Positions 52,252-64,000 of a DNA stretch of 64,000 bases are shown piece after piece (positions within the stretch are counted from its first letter, which is position 1; every line of letters starts with the position of its first letter). Source of the stretch: Trichoplax adhaerens (Eukaryota; Placozoa; Uniplacotomia; Trichoplacea; Trichoplacidae); assembly GCF_000150275.1 (NCBI RefSeq), contig NW_002060950.1, positions 2,158,106 through 2,222,105 of the forward strand, read 5' to 3'. The translations under genes were made by a program, and so were the position numbers. The notes beneath the pieces were generated by a model. That model did no database searches, was not told the origin of the DNA, and was given only the letters and a program-made list of their open reading frames with translations.

Positions 52252-52589
52252 TTTCGTGCTACATTTTAACATTCGGAGTTGTACCGGATAAAAACATTAT
52301 TTTCGGATTAATCCGATCTACCATACAGGTCCTAAATGTACAGTAAGCGCACTACAGTACCATAGGCCGTACCCTCATGAATGAGTCATAGATTCAGAGT
52401 TGTGCGGTGCGTACTGGTACATACGGCCTCGAATATGTACCATACGGATTTACAAAGGCTAACGAACAATGTAATTTTTCGGATTAATTTTCGGATTATA
52501 ATCACTTCAACGATCGGACTTCGTACTGGATTCATATGTCATCCTTTCAAGTCGGATCCGAACCTTTCTCAGGTCTATTCGGATTTCGG

Positions 52590-53000
52590 AGTGACTTCTC
52601 AGTACTGTACGATGGCAGAACACTACAGTACAGACGTACAGTACTGTGCATACTGTACTGTACTGTACTCTAACAGTACAGTACGAGTACTGTACTGTAC
52701 AGTAGCAGCTACCGATATTTCGTGACAACGCTCGCTGCCGATTTCCCGTGTAGGACGTAAAACTAATTGTAAAATAACTTAATTTTTGTCTGATCTGATG
52801 TGAATAGTACTTTATAAGAAGTAGAGGGGACATTTTATTTATTTTTCTACATCCATTTATTTCGTAAGTTCTGTAGAGTTCAGTATAGTACAATACAATG
52901 TACAGTACTGTATAGTGTACTGTACAGTACTACACACTGTATGTCATCATGTACACTGAGTACAGTACTATACTGTATATGATATACAGTATAGTACTGG
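52590..53000. repeat. cluster of TACTGTACAGTA palindromic microrepeats
   Basis: Many overlapping copies of ACTGTAC, GTACTGTAC and CAGTACTGTA occur on both strands, densest at 52600-52715 and 52890-53000. Single copies of the same motif are scattered through non-coding parts of the whole window. They could be a genome-wide palindromic repeat family or a binding motif. Confidence 0.7.
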
Positions 53001-54713
53001 TTGAAAGTTGTTTGGCTATAGTGCAGCCTTTACTTCGATCTTTTAAAATCTTCAAGGTATTTCCATTAAATTTGGCTCAAATTCCACATAAACAGATCAT
53101 TACAACCTTAAGCAATCGGCTCTTGATATTTCTATTCATTTTTACTACATTATGATGTTATTTTATTTCTTTGAAATTCTAATACAAACTAATAGTTATT
53201 AATGCATGTACGATTGTACGGTCGGTTCAGCCAGCATACAGTACAACTCACGCCGTAACATGTAGTGGTAGAGGGGTTAAGCAACGTTTTGCCATTTCGT
53301 ATGTTATGCAAGTTATTATACCGTTTATACGTACAAGTACAGGAGAATTAGAAAGATAATTTATCGATTTGCCATGCATAGCTCTGAAACTGTAGTAACA
53401 ATATTAAGGTATTGAAAATGATGCCAATTTATATTATATTATCCGTGTACTGTACGGTATAGCATATCATTAAATGCCTTTCGCCATATCAGCTCGTATG
53501 CAAATAACGTACGTATGTGGGTGGTATTTAGGAACTGTTGCTTTTTCTAGCTTTAGGGTAAGCAATAAAGTAGCTATTTAAAACTCATATCAAGAAATAC
53601 TGTAAATGGACAGACTTGTATATGAAAACGTATTGTCAACCTAACGACAGTCTTTCATGGTTCTCTGGTATGTACTGTACAGTATTTTAGATTCTGCAGA
53701 CGGTGTAATTATAATATGCAAAATCGATGGCTACGCCCTTGCCTGCGGGTTGTACGAATAACTTGGTGTAAATATTTGACTTTCCGATTTAACAAGCAAC
53801 AAGGCTAAAGAATTGCCTTGCAGTTCTGATTTTTAATTGGCCTACAGGAGCTGTATTGTACGATTGCCTATAGCTCAATTGATTGCTTGAGAGCTAAACT
53901 GGTTCGTTACGGATGCATTAAATATATCTGTAAAACAACTATTTCCACGCTCTTGCAAGTTGCAACCCAGCAATTGTGCATATGTATATGATTAAAAGGA
54001 ATACAGTGCTAGTGTCGGGTAAGAATATCCTGAAATGATTTTAACAAGATTCAAAGATTTACTTTAATGCCTGAATGTGTATCGGATCATATATCATCAT
54101 TCTGTAACAGTAGGTACCATAGTATTGACGGCATAGTCAAAGAGTTTTACAAAAATAGTGCTAGTTATTAACAATCTGAATCCACTTGCATAGGATAACG
54201 CTCAACTAGTACCAAGCCGATTAATGGGCGATTTAATTAATGAATAATATTTAAAAAATATGTAGAAAATTATGCTACGTAACTGCCCATTCACCAGTGA
54301 TAACCTGTCATCTATTGCATTGCCGTACGTTACGGATATTACAACTGTAAATCAAGGACTGAATGTAATTATACCACATTGTGAATACATTTACTATTTA
54401 TTATTTTAAAGAATTAATCAATAAATCAAATAAAAAAGAATACAAACTTGTAAACGAACAAATACGGTGTCAATTTATCTGGATATCATTACATGAAATT
54501 TTGTCTTGCATTTGCGTTGAAACGAAATACAGTAACATGTTAGTTTAGAACTGGATACGGCGATGGAGATCGCCAATAACAATTATCAAGTTTAGGGGTG
54601 ATTAACACCGTTTGTGTATGCCAAAATTAGAACTGAAGATCGAATTGTAATGCAATTGGCAATGGATATAATCATTACCATGGGTTACGTAACGCCCAAC
54701 GATTATTGAGAAC

Positions 54714-57700
54714 TTACTTCTGTACTATAATCAAGGTATTCGACGATGGATCGCTATAGTTAGCCATTAAGAAGAAATAATGTTCGGTTAAATTAACTTG
54801 AAACTTGATTGCTTCAAGAAAATGTAAATCACATAAATTCGAATCTTAAGAAGATTAGCAACTAGCTAATACATGAATAACTACCTGATTAGAACGTGAA
54901 TCTGCTTGTAGTTCCGCTTCCAGATTAAAAATAACATTTAAAATTAAATTTTTCACCTGCAAATAATTTATTTTATGAGAAACAAGATCAAAGATCTAAA
55001 TCACGTTACTATTCCGAAGCTATTAATACAAGTACGTATATAACTATTAAACGATTACAACCTGAGATCTTTTTAAGTCTTGACCACTTTCTTTAATACT
55101 GTCAAATAGCCATCGAAGTTTATCAGCTATGCTGGCAATTGCCTGCATTGCATTAGAAATGTATTAAAACAAGATAAAAATAAGATTAGCTCAATTTTAA
55201 GTAATAAGCGTCCAATTACTGAGTATAGAGAAGTAATTACCAAAGACGATATACTACCTTTCTACTGCTATTCTCAAATGGTGATAGTTGTAGCACAATC
55301 ATATTTCGAAAGAATAGAATAAACATGTACAATATATAATAATCAGACTTTTCATCCGGTTTTTGCCAACTGTTAACAATGTTCAATAATTCAGAAACCT
55401 AAGAATTTTAATGACATTCAAATTATTAGTTGTAAATACCCTTACATACCGTATATCTAATTTTAGCATGGGACTCGAAAAAGCGTACTGTTTACAAATT
55501 CGACCGACCCAAGTTGATATTGCTAAAGTTTCAGTCTTACCTGTACTTCACTGAAAACATCATAATGGAAGTTGTAGTTATTACCATTCTCTTTCATTAG
55601 TTTTCTCATCATAGTACAACTAATACACATTATGAAAGCCTTAATGCAACAATGCCATACAAAGCAGAAGATGAATGTAACTAATTATACCTTATATAAC
55701 TGACGATGGATCTACAGGAAATTTAACAATAATAATGATTAGCAATTAGTACATCGTATATTCACTACAAAGTACTACATCAAAATTTATTGCAATAAAG
55801 TTTACCGTCCTCGCTCACAACACGTATCAATTGTAGTTAAATAATAACAATCGTACATATGAGCGGCAATACTGCTGATGCAAGAAGCGATATTGACGGC
55901 CTAAAGAGGATAAAATACATTAATGTACCGAGAATTATGAAGCTGATCCATACAGTAATTTAATTACATTCACAACTCATTTAAAAAATTATCAATTAAG
56001 GTGATCCAAGCGACCTGTAATTTCCAAACTGAATCTTCAAAGCTGTTCATTATATTGTGACAACAAACTGCAATATCTTTTTCCAGACTATATCAAACAT
56101 TACAAGATACAGACTAAAAGTGATTAATTAAGCATATAATATTTTTAATCCTACATAGTTTTACGCTATAGAAAATGCCGATATTTCCACAAGTTACAAA
56201 CCTTCGGTAGTTGTTATCCAAAGCAGTGCTACAAAGTATTACTAGTAGAACTTTTTTTTCCAATACATTGTACTCGTTTGGGCTAAAAATTGTCATAATG
56301 GGTAATACTTAATAGTTTAAAATAATAATTACGGCTACTATAATACGCTCATAGATTAAAAATTATGAGCAAGACTTACCACTCTTTCAAGCAGTTTCCT
56401 AAAAATTTAAAAGTGTACCGCAAGTTTTCTACGTAGTTCGGGCGTGGATCTAGTTATTTCATTGTTTAAAATAGTAGATTTTTTATACCACATTCGAAGT
56501 CGATAGCTAACTACGCGTATATGTATGAAATAATATTAATTCATCGAATTGTTATAATTAGAACGCACCATTAGGTTTAACGGAAGTATCGCGTTGAATT
56601 GGCAAATTAGCCTTTGACCTGCAACGATGTCTAATGTGACATAACCATCGTAAACGATATCAGTTCTTTATTGTCAAATACTCATACCTATGATACATTT
56701 CTTGAATATCAGTCTCTAAATCCAATAAAGACATAATCTTGTCTAGTTCAGCCCCTATAGTTACATTGAAATAATTCAATAGATGTATACCAAAAAAGCA
56801 TGTGGAGCAGGTTTAATTCAAATCTACCGTAACATAACCATGCTTTGAGCAATTTATCAGTAGAGATAATAAAGTCTCGATTGGATGTTTTTCTTTTCTA
56901 TAGTTACATAGGTAGAATAAGTCATCTAGTATGATCAGTACATTAGATCTCTATTAATTTGACTTAAACACAAACCCACCTTTGACGAAAGTGTTGACAT
57001 TAAGAATTGGTAGGCTCCAGTAACTTGCATAGGATAATTGCTATACAGGACTTCAAATCATGGTTAATGAGATACGTATTCAAAGTAGTTGATAAAACGT
57101 CGTGTCTGATAAACTTACTGTCGTTTAAGGCCAATCTTACACAAGTGGGTAGGAGATCAGTATATAACATATCCGATAAACATCTACGCCGAATGACATG
57201 TTGCAGAATAGCTGATATACCTACCAAAAATATTTAGATCAAAATGGTTGACTGACCCCTTCGATACTGTTTGTAGTTATTACTCATAAGTCATGCGCTG
57301 GTGAGAAATAAATCTCATCAAGCAAACCTTGCGGGATATCCACAGATAGTTTATGCAAAAATTGACTCGTTTCATCAGACACAGTTTCAGGGAGAGTAGC
57401 TGCTTGTGTATCTGGGACAGTCTTTAAATAAATGAAGTCAGAATTATATATTTCTTCGTAGATAGCAAAGATATACGAATTTTGTTACACACATAAGTCC
57501 CCGTGAAAAGCGAAACACCCGGATTAATTTCAGGAATCGAAGTGGTATCAGTGCTTTCAACGACCTAGTCGTATTTTATGATAGAACGTAGAAATGCTAG
57601 CCATTCATTCCAATAATAGGATTAGATGCTATCATGCAGTACGCTAATGTAGTCCGTGCAATAATTGATAACAATCAAATTAAGTGATAAGTAACAGTTA

Positions 57701-60089
57701 CAAATATTATAAGATTGGAATTTTTACCGATATTAAGGCATCGCACATATTTTTGCCATCCTTTTCTATAAAACAGAAATAAAAAATAATTATCAAAATT
57801 AATTGCAAACAGAAACTTGCAAGAGTTAATGAAGTATTTCTCGCTCGGCATGGAAACAAAACGATTACTAACATGATGCAGTAATTTACTTTAAGCACTA
57901 ATAATATTTAAGATAGACGAGCCAGGCATTCAGCACAAATCCGTATCTTAAAGTAACAATAATAGTATACGCGTATATATTGCCGAGAAAAAATATCTAG
58001 TTAGCCAATAAGAGTTTACAGGTTATTAAGCAAAGTATGTCGTGATTCAACTATTTAAATAATAAGTACGCAAAGATCCTCACTATTTTGGAATGCATCT
58101 TCGATTGCCTCTTCACGTGTAATTGTTGTCTCCTAATCACAATTAATAACGTCTGTCAACTCTTCGAAAGAGATCTGATTAATTATATACGATTAATCAA
58201 GATGACGATAAAAGCGAATGACATAAAATTTACTAATTTATTTTGAAAAAGATCTTCAATGATAATGATTCAACAAATCAGGCGGAGGTTCTCTATATGA
58301 AGTCAATAAATACAGTGTAGCGCTAACCTGAGTTTTATTTTCGTATTCAGATTGCTCAATTTTTTTCTGCATAGATATGCGTAAGATAAATTGACATGAG
58401 CATATGTATTTCGTTGGTGCTAAATTTATAGTATAGAATATTTTATACATTATTACCCGTTCGGCAGCAATTTCTTTATCTTTCATTTCCTAAAAGTTGA
58501 AACGAAATCAAGGTACAATGTTAGTCTTTATAGTACGAGTCATAGGCTCTTATTTAGGTAATGCATCCGCATTTCGTACCTTAACTTTAATTATTCATTA
58601 GGTATTTATTATAATATACAGAGGAAATGCACTACTAATAGCAGCATCGATCACATTGTTTGCTTACGTGTAATACACAAATGTATCTTAGATAGAAGTT
58701 TAGAATTACCTTATTTTCCTTGTCTTTGACCAGTTGAGAAAGAGAATAATGATATTCCTGTGCTTCCGTATCGGGATTCTCGATATTACCTAACCAAGCC
58801 TATAATTAATATAAAATAAAATATTGCAGTCCCCTAAGTATAACGGCCAAAACCTAAACTCGGGCAGTTACTTGCATACTGTTTATGTATATACGCGTAT
58901 GATGAATCTACTGTACATCCTACAGATGCTTAAAATTATTCCTATAACGCACGTAATTCGTAATACTAGTTTACGATAATGTTATTCTTGAAAGTCTAAT
59001 AAAATCGGTTACGACATCTGTACATACTATCTATATACAGTATAGTTAATTGTTATTATTATAAGGCTGTAAGTTCGGTATTTTACTAGAATGCGATCTA
59101 CAAGGAGAAAGTAGAAAATGACTATCTGCACCTAGACTGGTGTTGCTAATTAATTATATAATTTACATGTATCAAATTTGAAAATTATCCATGGACCTAC
59201 CGTATCTTCAAAAGAATCCAATTCAAGATCCATGCTGTTCGCCGTTCAATGATGGCGCAACATAAACAGTAAATGAAAAAAACATCAGTATGTTGCACCT
59301 GATAAAGCGTTGCGTTCAGAACTAACAACATCGTATTGAGAGGTAAATCGCTTGAAAATCTATCCTTAAAGATCTTAAGTAATAGCGTAGTCCCACACTA
59401 CTGTAGTATGTGATAATATTTCTATGGATATTGTTTAATTGATTGTCATCAGTTACACTGCGTATGCAAGGTTGACAGTTTATGTAAGACACTTAAATTT
59501 CAACTTAATTATCATCAGCTACAGTATGCAAGATTGACTGTTAATATCAGCCATTAAAATTTTAACGGGCTAGTGCTGCTCCTAAGTATTGTAGATCACT
59601 TCAACTTTCAAAATTGAATTCTTTTCAGATCTTGATTCCTGACAACAAATAATCTGCTTGATTTATAAACTCAGCATGGTTGGATTGACAGCAAAGGCTC
59701 ATAATTTTACTGTATTACATACTGTACATATAGGCATTGATGCTAAAGTAAGACTACAAACTATTTCATGAGGTGATCATGTATCATACTTTTCTAATGA
59801 TGTTAATAAAATTTGCGTTGCATAGCTGATGTGCATCATGTATAATCCATACCGCAGTGATTCGCTACTAACTACAGTATTGTCCTATTATCGATTCAGC
59901 TTACTACACAGGTAAACAGGACTATAAAATTGAAGATTGAATCAAATCAATTTCAGGTTAAATGAAGTCAATAGAGATGTTTATTTACCTGCTATTATGA
60001 GCAGGTGAAGATTGCAATGCATTCCCAGTATCGTCACTCATGTCTGACATGCCATCTAAATCAAATCGGTAAGTCTTTTTGTCGGCCAT
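54714..60089 (-). CDS. uncharacterised helical protein encoded by at least 19 very short exons
   Basis: Exons on the minus strand: 60089-59989, 59234-59201, 58799-58710, 58489-58457, 58366-58328, 58132-58084, 57765-57728, 57421-57328, 56754-56688, 56618-56569, 56449-56419, 56398-56380, 56087-56015, 55900-55806, 55619-55541, 55398-55258, 55142-55062, 54956-54885, 54803-54714; about 424 aa. The N-terminus is acidic (MADKKTYRFDLDGMSDMSDD), followed by charged helices (LVKDKENK, MKDKEIAAERKKIEQSE) and a C-terminal half of hydrophobic-rich helices (DIAVCCHNIMNSF, VNIASCISSIAAHM, YYILYMFILFFRNM, IADKLRWLFDSIKE). Exon 12 is a 19-base microexon. All joins keep frame except exon 12 to 13 (56380 to 56087), so another microexon or a different donor is likely. 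The last exon ends in TAA within GTAAGT, so the gene may continue. I do not recognise the family. A helical scaffold or repeat protein is possible. Confidence 0.75.
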
Positions 60090-61499
60090 GTGGTGCTTTC
60101 CTCTCACAGGCTGATAAATGAGATCAGTAACGAGAAATAAGCTCTTGCGTGCTGTGCAGTATCAATAGGAATGGCGAATATTTCACTTCAACGTTCGAAT
60201 TTTGAGAACCATTAAAAGGCCAAATAGCAATCTTTTGAATTGACTGTAGCTAGATCTACTACTAGTGATTCGTTTCAAATTTAAGATATAAATATAAGTA
60301 TCTCAGCTCTCAGCAGCTGCAGCAGAATTTCTTAGTCCAGAAGAGCTGGAGTTTCGTCAGCAGCAAAAACACCTTCTGTTTGGTAAGCTCGTCAACCTTA
60401 TCAAGGCCAAATTAAGGCAGTAGGAAGTTACCGATAAAGTGAATGATAGATACTGTATAATCTTACTGTATTTGTACGTAGATCAAAGCTTGAACTGATG
60501 GTTTATGATGGGACAGTTATCCAATACGCGTGGTATGTCTTTTAAGGCGCCAATTGGCAACGATGATCGGTCTGCGATGGCTATCCAGCGACACAAATTT
60601 GACTGTCCTGGCTAAAAGTAACACCTAACTGTGCTGAAGTGCTGACCCTCTTGACAGAAGTGCAGCTGTAGCTATATTCAGAATCGAATCAGTATTGACC
60701 AGATTGAAGTTGGAATGGATAGTTTATGATGATTATGAACTTAATGGACTTTTCAAATCGTGCAATGTTTACAACACTTGATCTGCATTTGCTAACGACT
60801 GGCCGAGCTAGTTGAGAACACCTTAACGTGGTGATCGCTTTGACAAAACTACAGCCGACAAAGTTGATAACAGCTATAACCAATAGCTCTCTAGTTGAAG
60901 GATTGGATATGACCCAGATCAAGGCTTGACTTGATGATGGACGATTGTTATCATAGGCTTTTTACGTTGGTAAAAGATCCAAAAATGGCCAACATGCGAT
61001 TGCTGTCCTCTGTAGCAAGTTTGAGAAGTTGGGCCCGTTCTTACCACAGTATAGAAACACTGATGTAGTACGGTAACCGTAGTAACCGTGTAGTGTGTTC
61101 GGCATGATTCTGTGGATCGGGGTAGTTTAGACTGTACAGTCTACGATTCTAATGATGAACAGCCGTGTTATACTGAACTATGTACTGCAGTGTACTGTAA
61201 CAGCACCAATAGTGATGAACCGTCATGGAGCAGTTTATGGCTGGAAATTTGCAATATGGCTAGGCGAGGGATTTGCATCAAATCCAGTAGCCTATCAAGG
61301 TTAAGTGAAGTCCAATAGTCTATTGGACTGGATGCAGAGATTCTTTTTTACTCTCGCTGTAGGCAATACTCAAGTCTTGCAAGTTTTCTCCCTTTCATTT
61401 TTGATATATTTATTTGCAGGCAAACCATGCAATGACGTAACCTTGACAAAAACGAATATGGCGGGAGAAAACGTAGGCATTTATATTGGAGTGTAGTAT

Positions 61500-62740
61500 A
61501 CAGATTCAAGAACGTTAAGGTACGAGTTAGACTCATGCTTGCTACTATGAGATGTTAGTTCATGTCTTTTACAGTTTGATGAAGAGTTGGCAATTCTGAA
61601 TTTCTGGTACACGCTATGGCGTGCGCAAGATCTTCCTTAATAATTCGTTGTTGTGCAGGATCATTCAACTATAAGGGTGTATGTCGGATCTTATGGATGG
61701 TGATGGCTAAGGTAGGAAATGGATTCATACTTGCTATAACGAGCTCTTAAGAAGTCATGGATCATTAAATGTACTCGTAGCCCATGTCTTGATGGCATCA
61801 GCATCAAATATGGATAAAAGATTCCTAGCCCTCAAGCAAGTAATGTGATCTACTATTAACAACAGGAATCAACATCAATATGCTATACGACTCCGCTAAT
61901 ACTGGACGTATGTCTAAAATAAGAATCTAAATTATGGTAGTCATGTTTTGTGTTCGTCAAGCACGTCAATAATCGAGAAAGGTCCTGTTTAACCTTAAAC
62001 AAGTATTATTTATGTACAACTGCTATCTCTTCCATTGGATTGCAACTGTAACTATATTGAATAATACAGTATAGGTAGTAGTCGCGCATCACTATGCTCC
62101 ATTCTATAACTTTATTCTGTGATAATGATCAAAGATTATTTTTGGGGTAAAGCTAATTGCCAATGTATTAAATATGAGCATTTAGCGTCAATATGTACTA
62201 CAGTTCAATAAAGAACTGATAATTCTTCAAACTTCCGTTTCGTGCTTCAATGATGTCGATATTATACTCCTGGAATCATTCCAGCTAATGACACTAGTGA
62301 TGAGTTAGGGTTAAGAATCCATATACACTACAACTCGATCAGCTCACACCATGGTGCGTGGAAGAACTTTGATAATTCAAGTAACTCAACTATTTAAGTA
62401 TATTTCGAATGTAATTGGTGGCAATGGCTAGTTGGATTCTATCAAGGACTCGTTGAATATCCCTGATTACGGTACGAAATGGACTCATGCTTGCTACACG
62501 AGCTCTTAATTCATGGCTCTCAGCTCAATCTAATCAGAATTTGCAATTGTGAAATTCTTGTAGTAAAGATCATTTTGTACTGCAGTGTTGTCGATATTAG
62601 TCCATCAATCCACACACCATGCCGTGCCGTGCACAACATATTCGACAGGAATTCAACTATACGTATCTATTTCGATTTGATGGATGCTGATGGCTGCTTG
62701 GATTTTATCAAGAACTTGTTAGAAGTGGATAATTAATACA
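61500..62740. repeat. diverged dispersed repeat copies
   Basis: A phrase like TGGACTCATGCTTGCTAC followed by CGAGCTCTTAA recurs near 61530, 61715 and 62480. A second phrase like GATGGCTGCTTGGATTTTAT recurs near 61690, 62420 and 62690. The copies are degenerate and the unit boundaries could not be set by eye. Confidence 0.55.
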
Positions 62741-63621
62741 AAGTACGTGGATCTGTAACAACACAGGACAAGGAATGTCTACTAGACTGATTTTGAGTTG
62801 ATGCGTACATTACTGTAGTTGCCTCATAAAATGTTACCAATGCCGCCAGTATATCGCTTTCATTTTGCAATCAATTTAAGATATCTGGCACAAAACTTCA
62901 TCAGTTTACTATTTACAATTGGCCAGCCCTCGTCTTCATTCATATTTCAGCATTCAAGTAAATTAGAACTGCTGGAGTTTAGAGGTCCATGACTCAGGAG
63001 TGTAACAGGTGCCGTATGGAATGGACTCTTGAGATAGCGATCTGATACTATTGGAAAATAAACTGGAAAGAGGTCAAAATTGCAGTAGCTTTTCTCTCAT
63101 AAATCAATGTTTCAACGAATGAGACGAGATCTTTCCTCAATGCAGTCTAGTACATAGGACAAAGGAACGGCCAATTACATCTTCGGTATAACCTGCAATG
63201 AACATATGTATGTCTGAGCTCGTTAATTAATAAGAAAATTTCAGAAATTGAACCAACTCTTATTGTATGCTCAATGGAAAAGGAAATCAATTTAGAAATA
63301 GTAATTTAAGAATGTGATAATATAAAAAATGAGAATCTTCTTCAAAAAGTTATACAGTAAATATTTACGCTGAGTAAGTTTAATACCACCGTAAACTAAA
63401 TGTTTTTTCTTTTGTGTTAATGCATTTTTTTCCATGCCTTCTACAGGAGAGACTCCATTAACAATAATAAATACCATGACAAATTTTGCCACAGCCAATC
63501 ATTATGGACTCGTTCCAAAGCCTAACACATTTTACAATAGGTGAAAAGGGTCAAATTATTTTGACAGGCTGTCGTGCTTTTGCTCCTAGCAGTGAAAACA
63601 TCAATTACTTTTCACAAGTAA

Positions 63622-63990
63622 TTTGCACCCAATTGATGCATGCAAACGATTACAGTATATTCAAGTATAACTTCCGTAACAATGTAGTAAAGGAGTAATT
63701 AGTTTATTGCCTTTTAAAATTATTTCAAAAGCTATGACAGACAGACAGCTCAAGGTGTAGAGGATTATATAATATAGTTTGCACCTAGTTGATGGGGATT
63801 AGCAGATTTCGTACCGATACGATTGCATGATAACGATTTTACAGTATACTGGTATTCAAGTACAACTTCCGTAATAATAATTTTAATGTAGTACAGGGGT
63901 AATTGGTTTATTGCCTTTAAAATCATTTCAAAGCTATAATAGATAACTCAAGATTTAGAGGATTATATAAGGATACCACCAACTCATTAA
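63622..63990. repeat. two-copy tandem duplication, unit about 190 bp
   Basis: The phrase ACAGTATATTCAAGTATAAC followed by GTTTATTGCCTTT and GAGGATTATATAA at 63652-63770 is repeated with changes at 63841-63970, about 189 bases later. The array may continue beyond the window edge. Confidence 0.75.
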
Positions 63991-64000
63991 CCAGTACATT

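Larger units (their letters stand above)
50064..54713. other. 4.6 kb non-coding, palindrome-rich stretch
   Basis: No exon was recognised. Reading frames at 50754-51200 and 52381-52893 run through palindromic repeats and are not genes. Palindromes of the GTACTGTACAGTAC and CGTACGGTACCGTACG type cluster at 51000-51120, 52590-52715 and 52880-53000, with CCGATCGG-type palindromes at 52210-52320. The left edge should contain the promoter of ZIP copy 2. Confidence 0.5.
60090..64000. other. 3.9 kb without a convincing gene
   Basis: Short frames (61112-61318, 62479-62736, 63486-63698 plus; 63292-63498 minus) have no recognisable domain or splice partners. The region contains diverged repeated phrases and a tandem duplication at the right edge. 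The left edge should hold the promoter of the many-exon gene. Confidence 0.45.

Noticed and set aside
52381-52893. Overlapping frames of 114 and 128 codons on opposite strands
   Set aside because: They exist because the palindromic ACTGTAC repeat lacks stops on both strands; the translations are Tyr/Cys/Thr/Val repeats.
63292-63698. Frames of 68 and 70 codons on opposite strands near the right edge
   Set aside because: They have no splice context or recognised domain; the plus-strand frame overlaps the tandem duplication.

Overview
This is an AT-rich eukaryotic window. Genes are split into many short exons with GT-AG introns, mostly a few hundred bases long, and nearly all belong to animal families (PDE5/6/11-type phosphodiesterase, HEATR4-like, MAP9-like, ZIP4/12-like zinc transporters). 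Compact intron-rich genes, preserved animal families and many short TACTGTACAGTA-type palindromes suggest an early-branching metazoan; I think a placozoan (Trichoplax/Hoilungia) is most likely. This is inference, not a database match. I built the gene models by hand from splice sites, reading-frame continuity and remembered protein families.

Left part (1-9.7 kb): the 3' two-thirds of a GAF-domain cyclic-nucleotide phosphodiesterase (+); a complete 7-exon gene for exosome cap subunit CSL4/EXOSC1 (-); a 1.7 kb tandem array of a degenerate ~220 bp unit; and a two-exon coiled-coil gene (+) resembling C6orf163. From 9.7 to 15.7 kb the window is mostly non-coding, apart from a small two-exon Cys-rich gene (+).

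Middle part (15.7-28 kb): a MAP9-like coiled-coil gene (-) and a 13-exon HEATR4-like gene (+, 1008 aa) are transcribed divergently from a shared 2 kb interval.

Right-middle part (30.4-50.1 kb): two head-to-tail ZIP zinc-transporter genes (-, 942 and 932 aa), both 13 exons, many of identical length. Each carries an expanded ectodomain made of repeated symmetric exons, most beginning with a Cys codon, plus many His clusters. Both have Gln in place of the second His of the HELPHE metal-site motif. The second intron of the left copy is 6.9 kb and filled with ~300 bp and ~120 bp tandem repeats.

Right part (50-64 kb): a palindrome-rich non-coding stretch, then an unrecognised helical-protein gene (-) of at least 19 very small exons, then about 4 kb of diverged repeats without a convincing gene.

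The most unusual material is the tandem ZIP pair (repeated ectodomain, HELPQE motif, His insert before the last membrane helix) and the unidentified many-exon gene.
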